From NCBI GenBank assembly GCA_036583965.1, contig JAZBQD010000015.1, positions 66,618,330 to 66,682,329 of the forward strand: a DNA stretch of 64,000 bases, in the 5' to 3' direction. Positions within the stretch are counted from its first letter, which is position 1. Each line of letters opens with the position of its first letter. Source of the DNA: Prunella strophiata. Its lineage: Eukaryota; Chordata; Aves; Passeriformes; Prunellidae. The notes beneath the pieces were generated by a model. The model worked only from the letters and a program-made list of their open reading frames with translations. It was not told the DNA's origin and made no database searches. The translations under genes were made by a program, and so were the position numbers. Positions 1 through 12,912 of this stretch are shown piece after piece.

Positions 1-745
1 ACAGATGAGGGAAATGGGCTGACAGGAACTCCATGGGGTTCATCAAGGAGAAGTTTCTAGTCCTGCACTTGTGGAGGAGCAACCCTGGGCACCCAGTTTT
101 GCAGAAAAGGCCCTGGGGGCCTTAGTGGACACTGGGTGGACATGAGCCAGCAATGTGTCCTTGCTGCAAAGGTGATATTCTGGACTGCCAGTGGCAAAGC
201 ACTGGCAGCAGGTCAAGGAAGCTGATCCCTCCACTTTGTTCAGCACTGTTGAGTCCATACCTGGAGTGCTGGATTCAGTTTTGGATGCTTCAGTGCAAGA
301 GGGACATGGACATATTAGAGGTACAGAAAAGGTCCACAAAGATAAGGAGATAGAGAATCTCACATATGAGGAAAGGTTAAGAGAATTGGGACTGTTTAGC
401 TTGGAGAAGAGAAGGCTTAGGGAATCTTGTCAGCAGATACAAACCTGAAAGGAGGATACAAGGAAGACAGAGCCATGTTCTTTTCAGGGATATTCAGGAC
501 CAGAGGTAATGGACACAAACTGAAACATGGAACATTCCACCCGAACCTCAGAAAATACATTTTCACTGTGAAGATGATTGAACACTGGCACGGGTTGCTT
601 GGGGCTGTTGTGAAGTGTCTGTCCCTGGAGATATATTCCAAAGCCATTTGGAGGTGGTCTTGAGAAATTGCCTCTGTGGGACTGTGCTTGAGCAGGAGTA
701 TGGAGCACATGACCCAGCTTCAACCCATCTGTGACTTAATAAAAA
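1..745 (+). mobile_element. CR1 LINE fragment, end of ORF2 plus 3' region
   Basis: This is a diverged copy of CR1, the dominant avian non-LTR retrotransposon. The first ~350 bases read as the C-terminal end of CR1 ORF2 (reverse transcriptase protein). Frames around 153-353 give SRSRKLIPPLCSALLSPYLE followed by a KRDMDILE block, which is the usual end of that protein. The typical 3' stretch follows, with 'tatgaggaaaggttaaga', 'ttggagaagagaaggctt' and, near 570, 'ttcactgtgaagatg'. From about 685 the 'gcttgagcagg' tail of one CR1 subfamily is visible. The reading frame is broken by several stops and frameshifts, so it is a fossil. The window opens inside the element, so its 5' end lies outside or is truncated. 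The 3' end near 745 is approximate. The family call is firm; the subfamily is not assigned. Confidence 0.9.
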
Positions 746-2931
746 TTCTTGTAGAAGTGATTTGCTGTTTCTTCTTGAGAGATTATTTGCCTCTTTATAA
801 ATTCTTCAATCTGACTTATGGTGCTATGGATCAGATGCACTTTGTGACCTGGTGTGATTTTTCTTTCCTGAAATTTTTATGATTTAAAGCTGCATAGCTG
901 TTGGAAATGATTGGCATGCATAAGGCAACCATATGTCATGGTTGCAGAAGAAACACATGTTTTTAAAGTCACTGGAAGTCAGGTGACATAGCAGACTTAG
1001 ACTAGTCCTTTCTCATTCTAAATTACTTGAGCATATTTTTCTCTACTTAATTGATACTGGGAGGTTTTATGGTAAATATAATCAGTCAGGCTTTGCTGCT
1101 TCCCAAAAACAGCCCTATGGAACAATATTTATGTGATATTAAACCACTAGGAGTTACTGGAAAGGCTAATTAAAGCAGAGTTATTTGCTAGTTTAAAGCT
1201 ATATTGCATTTCCATATTTCATCCATGTCTGAGTTTTTAAATATATGTATGGAGGAACATCAAAACAACACCTTATGAGTGTGTGCATATATTCTGTATA
1301 TTTAACTTGTATCATGACAGTGTATCACGAACCAGAATTCATTTGATCTGTGATTTTTTTTTTTTTAAATAAAGAATGAAGTATGTGCACCCTACAAGAT
1401 CAAGTAATTGAGCAGGTACTGTTTGGCTTGTTTATCCTCAGTGTCAGAAATTGTTCCATATCAGCTAATCAAGGCTGGAGTATGGTTCATTATGCATTTT
1501 CATTTCAAACCAACACTTTAAAATGCAAAACAGTTTTTACATAGTTCAGCAGTATTAATGCCCTTATTACAGAATGGGAGTATTTACTTTGCAAAAGATG
1601 ACAAGGAGCTAATATAATTTATTGCTTTAAAGTATGGCTTCAGTCCTCAAGATTTTTTTTTGTTATTTTACAGGAAGGGAAGTTTTTAGTGACCTAGACA
1701 TAGAGTAATAGGAAGAACAATCTGTACACTTTGGACAGGAGTAGAAATGGTGATGGATGGTCTGGCAAGATGCATTTGGCTTTTCAGGGTAAATATGCCT
1801 ATAACTGCCAAATAATTCCTTTCTTCGTGTTATTGATGTGTCATTCAGTAAACCATATATTTCCATCAAACTTTCTCATTTTGCCTCAGACTAAAAGCTT
1901 AGTGTTTGATGAAGAAAAGTGAACTAAAATATCTTTCTCATAATCAATGACAGAGTTGTAAACATAATATAAATAAAAATATGTCTGTAATATTTTTTCA
2001 TTTATGAGTAGATTAAAAAAAAAAAAAAACCAAACAACAACCTAAAAACTGTGTTGCTGTGAGGGATGGCTTAGGTGAGTAGTGGTGCATGTTTATACAT
2101 ATAAATCAGAAAAGCTGGTGAATCCTTCATTGACCAAAAGATTGAAGTTCCTGATGGAAAGTCTTAGATGCTTTTGTATTAGGAATATAAAGTAAAAAAG
2201 AAGTCACAACTCACCTGATAATTATGGGATTTTTGTATTTTTCTATCAGAATACATGCTGATATCATGTTTTCTTGGAGGCATCATAAGTAATACAATCA
2301 CTGCATGTAGTAGTCATCCCTTTATTGAAGTAAAGCCTGTATGACTAATGTAGGCTCACTTGAAAACAGAATTGTATTGATATAATTATCCTTTTTTTTT
2401 TTTTGACATTTTAAAAATGGCACAGTAGGTGTTTCTCAAATATTCACATTTGAAATGAAGACATATTCTGCAGAAAATACAGAAAAATACCCCAGACTTT
2501 ATTAATCACAAAGCCTCAGGTAGTAGTCTTGAACTGGTTTCTTTATCTAGCTTGACTCTTTTCAGTCTCAGTGTTACATGTCATGACTTTAGGTGAGAAT
2601 TCATAAAATCGTTTAACTTAATAGAGAAGAAACTCCAAAGATTATAGGTTGTTTTATGCCCCACTTATTCCAAAGCTTGATGTCTTTCTGCTGACTTTGT
2701 CACAGCAGTAGTTTGTGACATTTACAGTAGGCAGCTGTGCAGATCAGATGTCTGCTAAAAGAAACACTTGCATTTTAATCCTAAATCTGTGACAGAGTGT
2801 TAAAGGAAAATGTACACCGAAAAATACTGATGCATAGTTTTTTACTGTTTTTTTAGACTGGTATTTACATTAAGTCCTACAGCTTTGATCTCTGGAAAAA
2901 AACCCACATTCTCTCTGTTTGAAAATGTGGA
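746..2931. other. Unique AT-rich sequence, no gene seen
   Basis: Non-repetitive AT-rich DNA. I see only short homopolymer runs (T-runs near 1355 and 2392, an A-run near 2015) and no exon, RNA gene or recognisable repeat. The ORFs here are under 70 codons and look like chance. Confidence 0.6.
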
Positions 2932-3260
2932 TTGAACATGGCCAGCAGCTGAGGTCCTATCCAGTAATGTGCTCATTTCCCCACAGCAGGATGGGCAAGC
3001 AGAAAAACTTGCAGGTTGAGATAAAGACAGTTTAATCAATTAAAGGGAAACCACACAAACCAAATTATGTGAAGGTTTGTCCCTCATCACCTCCCACTGG
3101 CAGACCAATGCCCAGCCCGTCTCTGAGCAATGGCTACATTGGGAAAACTGCCACCTGACAGTTTTATAGCTGAGCATGATATTATGTGGTTGGGAATGAG
3201 TCTTTGGTGAATTTGAGTCAGCTCTCCTGGCTGTGTCCCCTGACAACCTCTTGACAGTGT
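2932..3260 (-). mobile_element. Old ERVL-like LTR fragment (minus orientation)
   Basis: Read on the minus strand this resembles a common avian LTR. It has a 'gctcagctataaaa' TATA region (TATAAAA at 3162-3168), the polyadenylation motif ATTAAA (3031-3036) followed by CTGTCTTTATCTCAACC, and a downstream 'ttgcccatcctgctg' stretch like the U5 of that family. The upstream block 'gggacacagccaggagagc' also fits U3. The same family occurs at 37717-38332, where it is much better preserved. The right end (5' end of the LTR) stops matching near 3260, so the outer U3 is missing. No target duplication is seen. The edges are approximate. Confidence 0.65.
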
Positions 3261-3600
3261 TACTCCTCCCATATTGCTTCCACTTCAGCTGTGGTTTTGG
3301 GTGCCATCACTCTGGTAGGCCATGTGAAGAGGGGCACTCCCTCTGCTCCAGGTCCTCTTTCTCAAAGCTCAGCAAATTACAACCCAGCTACTGGGACCCC
3401 TGTACTTATAGGGCCTGGAACAGAAGGCAGTGAGGTGGCTTATGGCATTAGGAGGCTGCTGTGATGACCCCTTCCAGATATTGGAAGGACTGGTTCCTTT
3501 ATATTTTTTTGTGCAGCACTGTGACAGTGTGTGCAGCCTGCATGCCACAAAGCCCACAGGGGCAGATGGTTACCTAAAAGGACTCTAGTCTCCCTTGGAT
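3261..3600. other. GC-richer patch beside the LTR, origin unknown
   Basis: This patch is clearly richer in G and C than its surroundings. On the minus strand it contains a 'ggccctataagtacagg' motif, which could be another LTR promoter remnant or leftover ERV sequence. I cannot match it to a family, and its short ORFs show no recognisable domain. Confidence 0.3.
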
Positions 3601-6600
3601 GAAACCATTCTGTGGTGACAATCCTTTTTGCATAATGAGAGAGCCCTCCACAGCCATCCTGGCTGCCAGGTCACTTGCAGTCTGATTTTGCCTGTGCAAT
3701 TACATGGATTTCCTTCCCATCTTCCATGCCAGCTCCTCCCTCTGTTCTCTCCTGCCACCTGTCTCTGTAGCCCTTGATTTGCCCTTGTTCCACTCTAGTT
3801 TTGAGGACAAACCTTCTCACCACTCTTTCAGGTTTCTTGTCTAACTAGTTCAGAGAACAAACTTTGTGGGTGTGTTTGAAGAGATGCAAAGAGCTTCGGA
3901 ATTGGAACCTGCAAGCATTTTTCCAGGGTGGAGCTCCTGCTCTTCCATGACTTTGGTTACAAATAAGTTGAGGAAATGTGAGAGAAATAGCATTATTTTT
4001 CTGTCAGTAGCTTCTTAAGGGAAAGTAAGAGCAAGGAATTAGAAAAGTGAGTAATGAGATCAGTTGAGAAATGTGTAGAGACACTAATTATTAAAGGTTT
4101 GTCTTTGCTTAATTAGGAGGCCTTGTCAGGATCAGGTTCCGTTCTTGATGTAGCCAAGACTTTCTTCCCTGTTTGACACTGGGTGTTAGGCAGCACTCTT
4201 TTTCAGGACTGTAGTAGTATTTTTTTTTTTTTTTTTCTAGTCTAGTAGATAACCTGTACCATTTCCCCTTCCTTTCTTCATTCCTTGATGTTCAGTCTGA
4301 TGATACATATACATGAAAAAAGATTGTAATGAAGCAAAAAGATAAACTAACCCTTAAAGCTTAATGGTATTTTATTTTTGTACATATCCTGAGAGATCAG
4401 GGAGACTTGGTCTTGAATACAATATCATAATGAATACCAAGGGAAACAAAAAGAAATAGATACTATCTCAAATGCTTTTTAAATGTATAGTATACCTTAT
4501 GCATATGCACATATAATTCATATTCTTGGCTTGCCTTTACTGTACATGTACTAATTTTAAATTTTAAGGAGCTGAAATGAATTCTCAGTGGTTTAGTTTT
4601 ACAATTTTTTGTGCTGACAAGAAATATTTCCTGTTTTGTGTTCTCTTACTTATCTAAAGAAATATGTACAACCTGGAATCTTTTGCTGGAACTTGTAGTG
4701 CAATGGATTTGGCCTCAGAAGGCAAGTATTCAAGTATTTTCATCAAATTATTTCTATGAGTTCCTTTTTCCTATTTCTGGTTAGTGTTTCCATGTTTAAG
4801 GAAAACAAAAACCAAGAACCCTCACATGAAAACCCTTTTAATATGAAAAATACTAAATAAATAGGAAAGAGGCATAGTTTTGCAGAAATGTAAATATTCA
4901 TATTACTGAAATTCTTTAACTTCTTCAGATGCAACTTCAACATGAAGTTACAATTATGGACTAATATAAACTTCTAAGAAATGCTTTCTTTATGTTAACC
5001 TTGACCTTTCAATGGCTTTATAACATCATAACCTTGTTCCAGATTTGTTGAATGATGCTGAAGTAGTCTATCACAAAATAAAGTACAGAACAGATGGAAA
5101 GGCAAACCCACTTCATCCTGATTTGTCATATTGGTTTTCTTATATTATAAATTCATGAAGAAGTTGCAGGAAAATTCTCACTTCTTCTGTGTAGCTTGCA
5201 AAATCTTTTCTAATGTAAAGAGGCACAATCTGTGTATTTTCATTTAAATTTTTCTCTTTTTGTCCAGTGAATTTGAGGATGTTTGCATAATTTAGATAGT
5301 CCTTGTACTTTCCAGAATCTTCAGTTTGCTGTGAGGCTTCTTCCATTGGATGCTTTAAAGCCTTCTATCTAGGAGTTATAAAACTATATTAAAACCGCCA
5401 AAATATATAAAATATTTATTCAATGCAGTCATATCAATTTTTCAAAAGTTCTTTTATGATTATTTTTTCTTCCTCCTTTTTTAAAAGTAGTCACTGAAAT
5501 GTCTGTCTTCTCCTCCTGGAAGAGCCAGGTTTTTTTTGGTATTTTGTAGTAAGAGAGAGCAAAAGTTTTGGCAAAATTTTGACAGAAAACTGCTGGATAT
5601 TCTAGTAGGTCTGCTCTCCACTGGCTTTTTAAAGTAAGATATGTAGACATCTCTTTGATAAAGAACCAATTTCCTTTGTTCCTGAGAATTTGTTTTCCAA
5701 AATTCTCTTGCGTATTTTGTTTCTAAGTTTCTGTATGACTTACTGTTTTGAAGTCTTTGGGTTTGAAGGCTTCAAATTCAAATACTTTTAATCACAGCAT
5801 GTGGACTAGAGAAGACTTTTTCTAGTCATGATGGCATCATGAAGAGAAATTGTTGCATTGAGTTTTAACAGCAAGTCCTTGGTGGGGGATAACTAGACCA
5901 AAGAAATATAATCGACAGAATCTCAGAGCATGGAGCAACAAGCAGTTCCCTTAATACAACAATCATTACATATGTAGCAGTAAAAGCTCTGGCAACAACA
6001 AACAAAAAAAACTTATTTGACTTGTGATTAATTCTAACATGATTTGTTTGCCTACGTTTCTTGTTTCAGAAGAAGAATTTTGTTCCCACAAATAGTAGTT
6101 TTGTGTTTTTTTGGTTTTTTTGAGGGAGGGCTGCAATATTGAGTTTACTCGGATTGATAAGCTCATGTTATTTTTCCATGCTTGCTGTTGCCTGGCAGCA
6201 ACATAGTCTTTGGTGTTCTTAATAACAATGGCAATGCAAAATCAGTGTACAGCATTGCTGTCTGTTAGAACTGTTTATTAAGTTGTGGAGACTTTTTTGC
6301 CTTTCTTTGCTAGTCATGTATCTCTGCTCTTGGGCTTGTTTTTTGTTTTGGCATCAAAAAGGGTAAGCAACTGGTTGTTTCTTTGATTGAAACTGCCAAA
6401 AAACCCCCTGAAGGTTGTACACAGAAACACCTGTATTACTGCCACCTGTTTCACTATTCCAGCAATGCCAGAACATATGGTTCCATTCAGAGTTGCAGTT
6501 CTTTGGTATTTTTAAAGGCTGTGCATTAAGTTTTTGCAACTGAGGCTTCAACAGGAATATCCTCCTTACCCATGCCATCTTTCCATCCAATTGTTGGAAG

Positions 6601-9130
6601 GTTTGGGTCTTAGTTTTTATAATTTTGTGAGTTCAAATTTTCTATGTGTGAACATGCAAAGTGAAGTGTGCCAGGTACAGCATGTCAACCAACTAGTAGA
6701 ATTCTCTTAAGGAGGCTCTGACTTGCTTGTTTTTGACAATATAACAGGAGCTCTGTGTTTTTAAGGAGAAAATTCACCAAGGCTTTCTGAATCCTAACTG
6801 TGACATCTGTGTTCTATGTCCCTATCCATTTGTAAATTAGAGAAGTCAGTATTTAACTGTAAGGTATAAAAACACTAGCATGTCTGTCTTTTGTTGGAAT
6901 TGCACTGCTATTCTGGAGATATAGGAATGTTTAATAGGCTGTCTACTGAAACATTGCATCCACTCACACTGCATTTTGTAAACTTTACCCCTCACTGTGT
7001 TGTGATCTCAGCGGATAATCCTAAACATGATCTCTTTCCTGTTTATTTTATTCTCCCTGCAGAGTGTTTAGCTTCAATGTGAGATCTCCTGTGACTCATT
7101 TCCATCAGATTATACCCTGTCACTTAAATAAAAAAGTGATTTCTTTTTAGTGAGACTTTAATAACATGATCTGGTTCCAAACAGAACTTACTTGAAGAAA
7201 ATATTTTTAGCTGTGTTTTCTGAGACTCACAAACACATCCTCATTCACGTTCTCACAAAGCAATTATAGCATCAGCTTAGCAGGCAATTAGCAGTAACTT
7301 GCATTTTGTTGTATATTTTTCTACAAGGGGAGTGTTGGTGGCTGAAAATTATTATATTCCTGTTGGTAAGGAATCTGATGCATGGGTAGTTTTGTCCTAT
7401 ATTTCCTTTCCTCCATAAAGCTTAATTTCAAGCAGATGTTCTATGCCTTCAGAGTGGTACTATGTAATTTTAGGCATGTGGTAGAGGTAATGTGTGGCTT
7501 TTTGGGTATGATCAACACAGGTGTTGTAGGATGTGTTGCTCTCAATTTCTTTAGGCAGTATTTTACTGTTGGTGGTATTTAGCTTGTCCATCCAGAGTGA
7601 ACCAGCAGGGTTTGCAGGGTAAGAATAGAGCTATTAACACTGCTGTTGCTGCTTCTGGCAGTTTTGTTTATCCAGACTCTGGTTTCCATTGACTTTTCCT
7701 GCAAATTCCTGTGAATTAAAGTTTTCATCTTTCTTGCAGTGCACTGTTTCTTTCGCTTCACCAAATGTAGTGTGTTTCGGGCTTGGTTTTTGTCTGAATC
7801 AAAATGGATGCAAACATCTCAGAGAAACAAAAGGAAACAATTGTCAAGATCTATGTTTTGGTTCAGGAGGAAAACCAAAATGCAAATTTACTTTTTTGCT
7901 CTTAGTCATATATGTTTCCAAAATTGTAAGAAAAATAATACTTGTTTCTTCCTTTCCTTTCTACAACCTATAATTTGGGATTTATATGCTTCTTTACTAA
8001 CACCAGAAGATTTTCATCACAAAAGTGGTAGCTTTAGTAGAAGGTAGACTGTAAAGTGGGAATTGACTTCCCTAGAAGGCCACAGGGCTCTGAATTGATA
8101 CTTTTGATAAAAATGCAAGAATTGTGTCCTGAGGCTTTTATTGTCCCTATGCTTGCACTGCAAGTGATCATTTGGTTTGTATTGAATACAGGATGAGTGA
8201 CTGGGTAAAGTTTCTTTCCTTCCTGTATGACTTCTGAAAATATTGTGGGAAGTACTCAACCTGCTCACATATCCTTGGAAAAGTTAAAACATTTTATCTA
8301 GAAAAATGTCAAAAATGAAACATTTTGACTTTTTTAGAATGAAATGTCTGATTTTGAAAATGTTGCTGTAAAATGCTCTAATATTATCAAATTCCCTCTT
8401 TCATTAAGGCTAAGCTACTTTGCCCAATTTGACTTGCATATGTGATCAGTTTTTCTCTGAGACAGAGCATCTGATGAATTTTCTATTCTCTGATGTGTTC
8501 TTTGAGCTCTAAAGAAGAAGTCTGTTATGTTTTTCTATTTTTTTTAATTATTTGACATTTATAATTTAATTTGGTCTCCCTTTTAACAATTAAGGACTAC
8601 TGGTAATTGTAACCTATTTTTATGCATATACAATATGTGGAGGCAGTCTGCTATTTTGAACTGCTTTGAATTGATCATTTACATGTTTAAAATTTTCCCT
8701 CCAAGTAATTAAACTTAATATGTGTTTCTTCTTAAAAACAAAACAAAGCAAAAAAAAAAAACCAAAACAAAAAAAAAAACCCAACTTGCTTTACCTATAT
8801 AGTGTTATAGTCTATCTGTAGCTTTCCTTTTAACATGAAAAATTAAATCTATTAATAGAGCAAAGTCTGATGAATATGATAATGCCTGTTCTCTTTTTAT
8901 TGGAGGAAGAACAGGGGTGGCCTCCAAAGACCAATGTAATCAAGGGAAGAGGGAAAATTTTCTGCTAGAAAATGCATCTCTCTGATCAAAAAAGGTATAA
9001 TGCTTATATAACACTTATTCAGGTAGACTCCTTCACTGTCTGTACAGACAGGTGTTGAGTGTTAAATGAAGAGGGAACAATTAAAATTTCTTCTGGATGT
9101 TGTATCAAGTATAGCAGCAGTAATTCTACT
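3601..9130. other. Unique AT-rich sequence, no gene recognised
   Basis: Long AT-rich stretch with a T17 run (4220-4236) and an A-rich tract (about 8735-8782). Two minus-strand open frames at 5140-5650 have protein-like composition but match nothing I know; they are listed under findings. I see no CR1 or LTR. Confidence 0.55.
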
Positions 9131-9553
9131 GCAGCTCTCTCAGCCAGTCCTCACAGGAGAAGTGTTCCATCCCTCTCATTGACTTGATGTCCTTCCTCTG
9201 GACTTGCTCCAATGGCTCAATGCCTTTCCTTTAGTCCCCTGAGCTGGATGCAGCTCTCCAGGTGGTGTCTCAGCAGAGCAGAGGGGCACAGCCCCTCCCT
9301 TGCCCCGCTGCCCACGCTGCTTTCGATGGCGCCCAGGACATTTTTGGCTTCCTGGGCTGTGAATGGACATGGCTGGGTCACTGTTGAGCTTTTCATCCAC
9401 CTACACTCCCAATTCTTCTCCTCAGGGCTATTCTCAATCCATTCTTTTCCCAGCCTATATTTGCACTTTGAACTGCCCCAACCCAGATGCAGGACCTTGC
9501 ACTTGGCTTTGGTGAACTTCAGGTTTCACACGAAGCCACCTCTCAGGCCTGAG
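9131..9553 (-). mobile_element. CR1 LINE fragment (minus), ORF2 C-terminal region
   Basis: The minus strand carries the CR1 ORF2 segment for the end of the reverse transcriptase. On the plus strand the antisense hallmarks are 'ctctcagccagtcctcac', 'gagctggatgcagctctcc', 'gttgagcttttcatccacc' and 'caggaccttgcacttgg', in the order expected for CR1. The copy is 5'-truncated at about 9553. Unusually, it also lacks the CR1 3' tail that would be expected left of 9131. A 131-codon plus-strand ORF across it (9212-9607) is an antisense shadow and not a gene. Confidence 0.9.
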
Positions 9554-11714
9554 GTATTGCACATTAGAAATCAGTGTAAAAGATACATCTGTCTCCTTGC
9601 TAACTAATTCATCATTACCAAATAATTATTTTTCTCCTTAGATATGAATGATCCTTACTGACTACTTCACCTGAAGGAGAGACATTAACAGTCATTCATG
9701 ATGCTTTTCTCTGTTGAGCTGTATTGTACAGCAGAATCAGTTAATTTTGTCAAATTTTAGAATTTTTATAGAATCTGAACACTTTCAAAAAAATGTGCTT
9801 GACTACTTTAGTTTCTTATTAAGCTATATACATGATTAAATAAGCTGAGAAAAAATATCACTTGGAGAGGGTTTTACCTTTTAACCAGGAAATAAGCAAG
9901 TGATCATAAATATTAATATATTATTGGAAAAAGTGTGAGAAACTTTGGATTGTCTTTCCTTTTTCTTCACTCTAAATTGGTAATTCAATGGCGAAGTTTG
10001 CTGTTCAATACATTTTAGTTTAAAAGTAAGATTTTCCATTTAGTACTGTGTGCTATAATTGGAGGGTATGAAACTTCTAAATTAAGTTGTTAAGCCTTTT
10101 AAACATACTGTACATGGCAATACAAAAGACAGGTTATCTGAGCCAGAATGGGAAAATTTGTGTCCAAATGTTTTATTGCATATACTGTTTTTACTGCAAT
10201 TAATGTTGTATTCTAGCTTACTAGAATGTATGCTTTATGTATTTTACTTGAAGAAGAATTTCACTCTTTAATCTTACTTGTAAGTGCCACAGATTCTAAG
10301 CATTTGGTTAAGAGTTTGACTCAGATCTCCTATATTTATATTTTATTTATGATGTAAACATAAAGCAGTCACTAATCAATTTTTCAATCATAACTAGTGA
10401 AGTCATGCTTGTCCTTTCATTTGTCTTTGGGGGAAATGGGGGTATAAAAATGAAGGGAATTTGATGGGACATGCATCTTGCATTCATTAACTTGAAAGAA
10501 AGATTGCTGTTGTGGTATGGGAAAATTAATTTCACTTGCAGTATGGATTCAACCTGTCTTTTAAATATAATTTTTGTGGTTGCTCCTTGGGTAGAATGTA
10601 ACCTCAGTTACACTCTCAGTGCAGTTTAACAGGGTTGCATGATACAGCTGACTACAGAATTATCTACCTAATGCAAATACCATGGAAGGGATTTGAATTT
10701 CAATAACCTTCAATTGTGTCTTCAGAGCACTGACTTTATATAGAGTGGAAAGCAAGATGTTTTCCTGTTACTTTTACAGTTCTTCTATGGTCAGTGCCAA
10801 ATTAATTGCTGCAAGATCAAGAGCCCATAATTGTCATGCAGAGCCACCTCTAATTTGAGAAAAGATTTCTCTTACAGGATAATTTAGGATTTTTTTTCTT
10901 CCATTTTTATGGTGGGTCACTCTCTATTTCTAACCTCAAACCTCTCTGATGACAGAGGTTTGTTTTCCAGTTACAAACAGATCTAGGGTAAAGTAAGCTA
11001 GAAAGCAGACTTGTTAACTTCAAGGCTTTTATATGAAATAATCATGGATGCTGCTGATTTTTCTCTTCTTTGTGAAAAGAAGGTCAATGATGTTTCTATA
11101 TCAAGTACCATAGTGGTCAGAGGGCAGTGGTATTGGAAAGAATATACTTCCTACTGACAGAAGTCCCAGCTGGTGACAGGAAAGGGTAAGAAATACCCTC
11201 CTAGCTCAGACTGGCATGTCTGTCCATCTTCATACCCATCTCCAACAGTGACTCTGGGAGATGAGAGTTAGGGAAAGCTTTGTGCACTCTTACCTGTTCT
11301 CTGGTCCTTTGTCCTTGTGTTTTTTCCAGGAACTGCAGCTTTATCAGACATGTGAGAGGATTCATCCTTGCCCAGTCCTTTTAGTACGTGCCATGAAGAG
11401 CTCCTGAATTTGGCTAATCTGACACTGAGCCTTCTAATACTAACTGCCTTCACAGCCTCCTGTGGCAGCAAAAGATGTTTGCTGTCTGTTTGCCATCCAA
11501 AGAAACACTTTTATCTGCTTTGGGCTATCTCTCTCCCACTGCTTTTATCAAGTGGCCACCTCATTCTTGTGCTGCTGAATGGATTTGCTGAATCAAAGTT
11601 TATCCATCATTTTTGTGACTTTATAAAATGCAGCCCTAACTTCCCTCATGCTGCTTCGGTCTAAAATTGGGGTTTCAGGTTGTGGGTTTTTTAATTTTTT
11701 TGGGGGATGTTTGG

Positions 11715-11745
11715 TTTTTTTTTTTTTTTCTTTTTTTTTTTTTTT
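11715..11745. repeat. Poly-T tract T15-C-T15
   Basis: Two uninterrupted 15-base T runs are separated by one C, inside a wider T-rich stretch (about 11690-11757). It could be the reverse complement of an old retroposon tail or a simple homopolymer expansion. It probably varies in length between individuals. Confidence 0.9.
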
Positions 11746-12886
11746 ATTTCTTTTTAGTCCCCAAGCTCTGGGTGTGCAGCCAACTTGACTATCCATGCTC
11801 TGTTTGTGAACATAATGTGTATAGGAGAAGTCCAGCCCTATGGTGTTGGAAATTCTTGGGGTTGCAGGACTGCTGGCACTGAATTTCAAATGTGATTTCT
11901 GTGGCCCTACTAAAGTCTGCCACCTCTTAGCTCAATGAAACAATAATGTTGCTTTCCACCCCGTAAAAGTTTTCATATGAAAATCTGAAATGTTTATATA
12001 CATATTGAGGAGCTCTTCTTTAAATGAGGCTTGCAGTAAGAAACAAGAAACACAGTATGTTTCTAAGTCGAAACTCCTAAAATATACTGTACATTAAATG
12101 ATATGTTTGCACTGCCTCATTCTTTTTATATAAACCATTAAATCTGATTTTATTACATTAGAAGTTAAATTGCTTCAATCAAGACATAGCTTGGGATGCT
12201 TTGGGATTTAAGGGGTTTTTTAACTATGATTTCTTGATTATACTCTTAAAATCTGCAGAGAAAAAGAGAAGAAGTGATTAAAATGTTATGTTCTGCATAT
12301 GCCCTCCAAGCACACAGAGTTTTTACAACTAAAATTGGAAAGTGATGACATTATTATGAGAGAGCCTATATATAACCTCTATATAACCTATTTAATATAA
12401 AATGATACTCAGCATATGGAATTTAGGTCAGAGAGCACACTCATTCCTATATTCTAAGTATTTTTAGGCTTTCTGTTATGAATATGCTATTAGCCATGTT
12501 GTAGTTCTTGAGGTACAAGAACTAAATTTTCCAACTGACCACCCAAATGCTTTCAGAATGTCTTCTTGAAACTTGACTAAATTCTTGTGTCAAATTCAGG
12601 AATTGTCCATATTTAAACAAAACTCTCAAATTTAGTTGAAGTTACTCTTAAGAGTATTTTTACTGCAGAATAATAATGGAATCTCAATCCTAGAATTATT
12701 CTTATTATCCATTGTCATGACACCCATAAGAGAAGTTATAAGAAAAACAAAGACACTCTCTGATCACAGTGTTACAACAAACAGATGTCTGAGTTCAGTT
12801 TTTGAGAGAATAGGTTTTTCTAACTCTGGGAATGTTCACAGTTGAGAGGATGGGAAATACATTGTGATTGTGGTGTTTGTTTGGTG

Positions 12887-12912
12887 TTTTTTTTTTTTTT
12901 TTTTTTTTTTTT
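12887..12912. repeat. Poly-T tract, 26 T
   Basis: Uninterrupted run of 26 T, the longest homopolymer in the window. No recognisable retroposon body abuts it on either side, so it is annotated only as a mononucleotide repeat. Confidence 0.95.

Noticed and set aside
9212..9607. 131-codon plus-strand ORF
   Set aside because: It is the antisense of a minus-strand CR1 ORF2 segment.
10937..10962. 9-bp inverted repeat with 8-base loop
   Set aside because: Stems of nine bases at short spacing are expected several times in 64 kb by chance.
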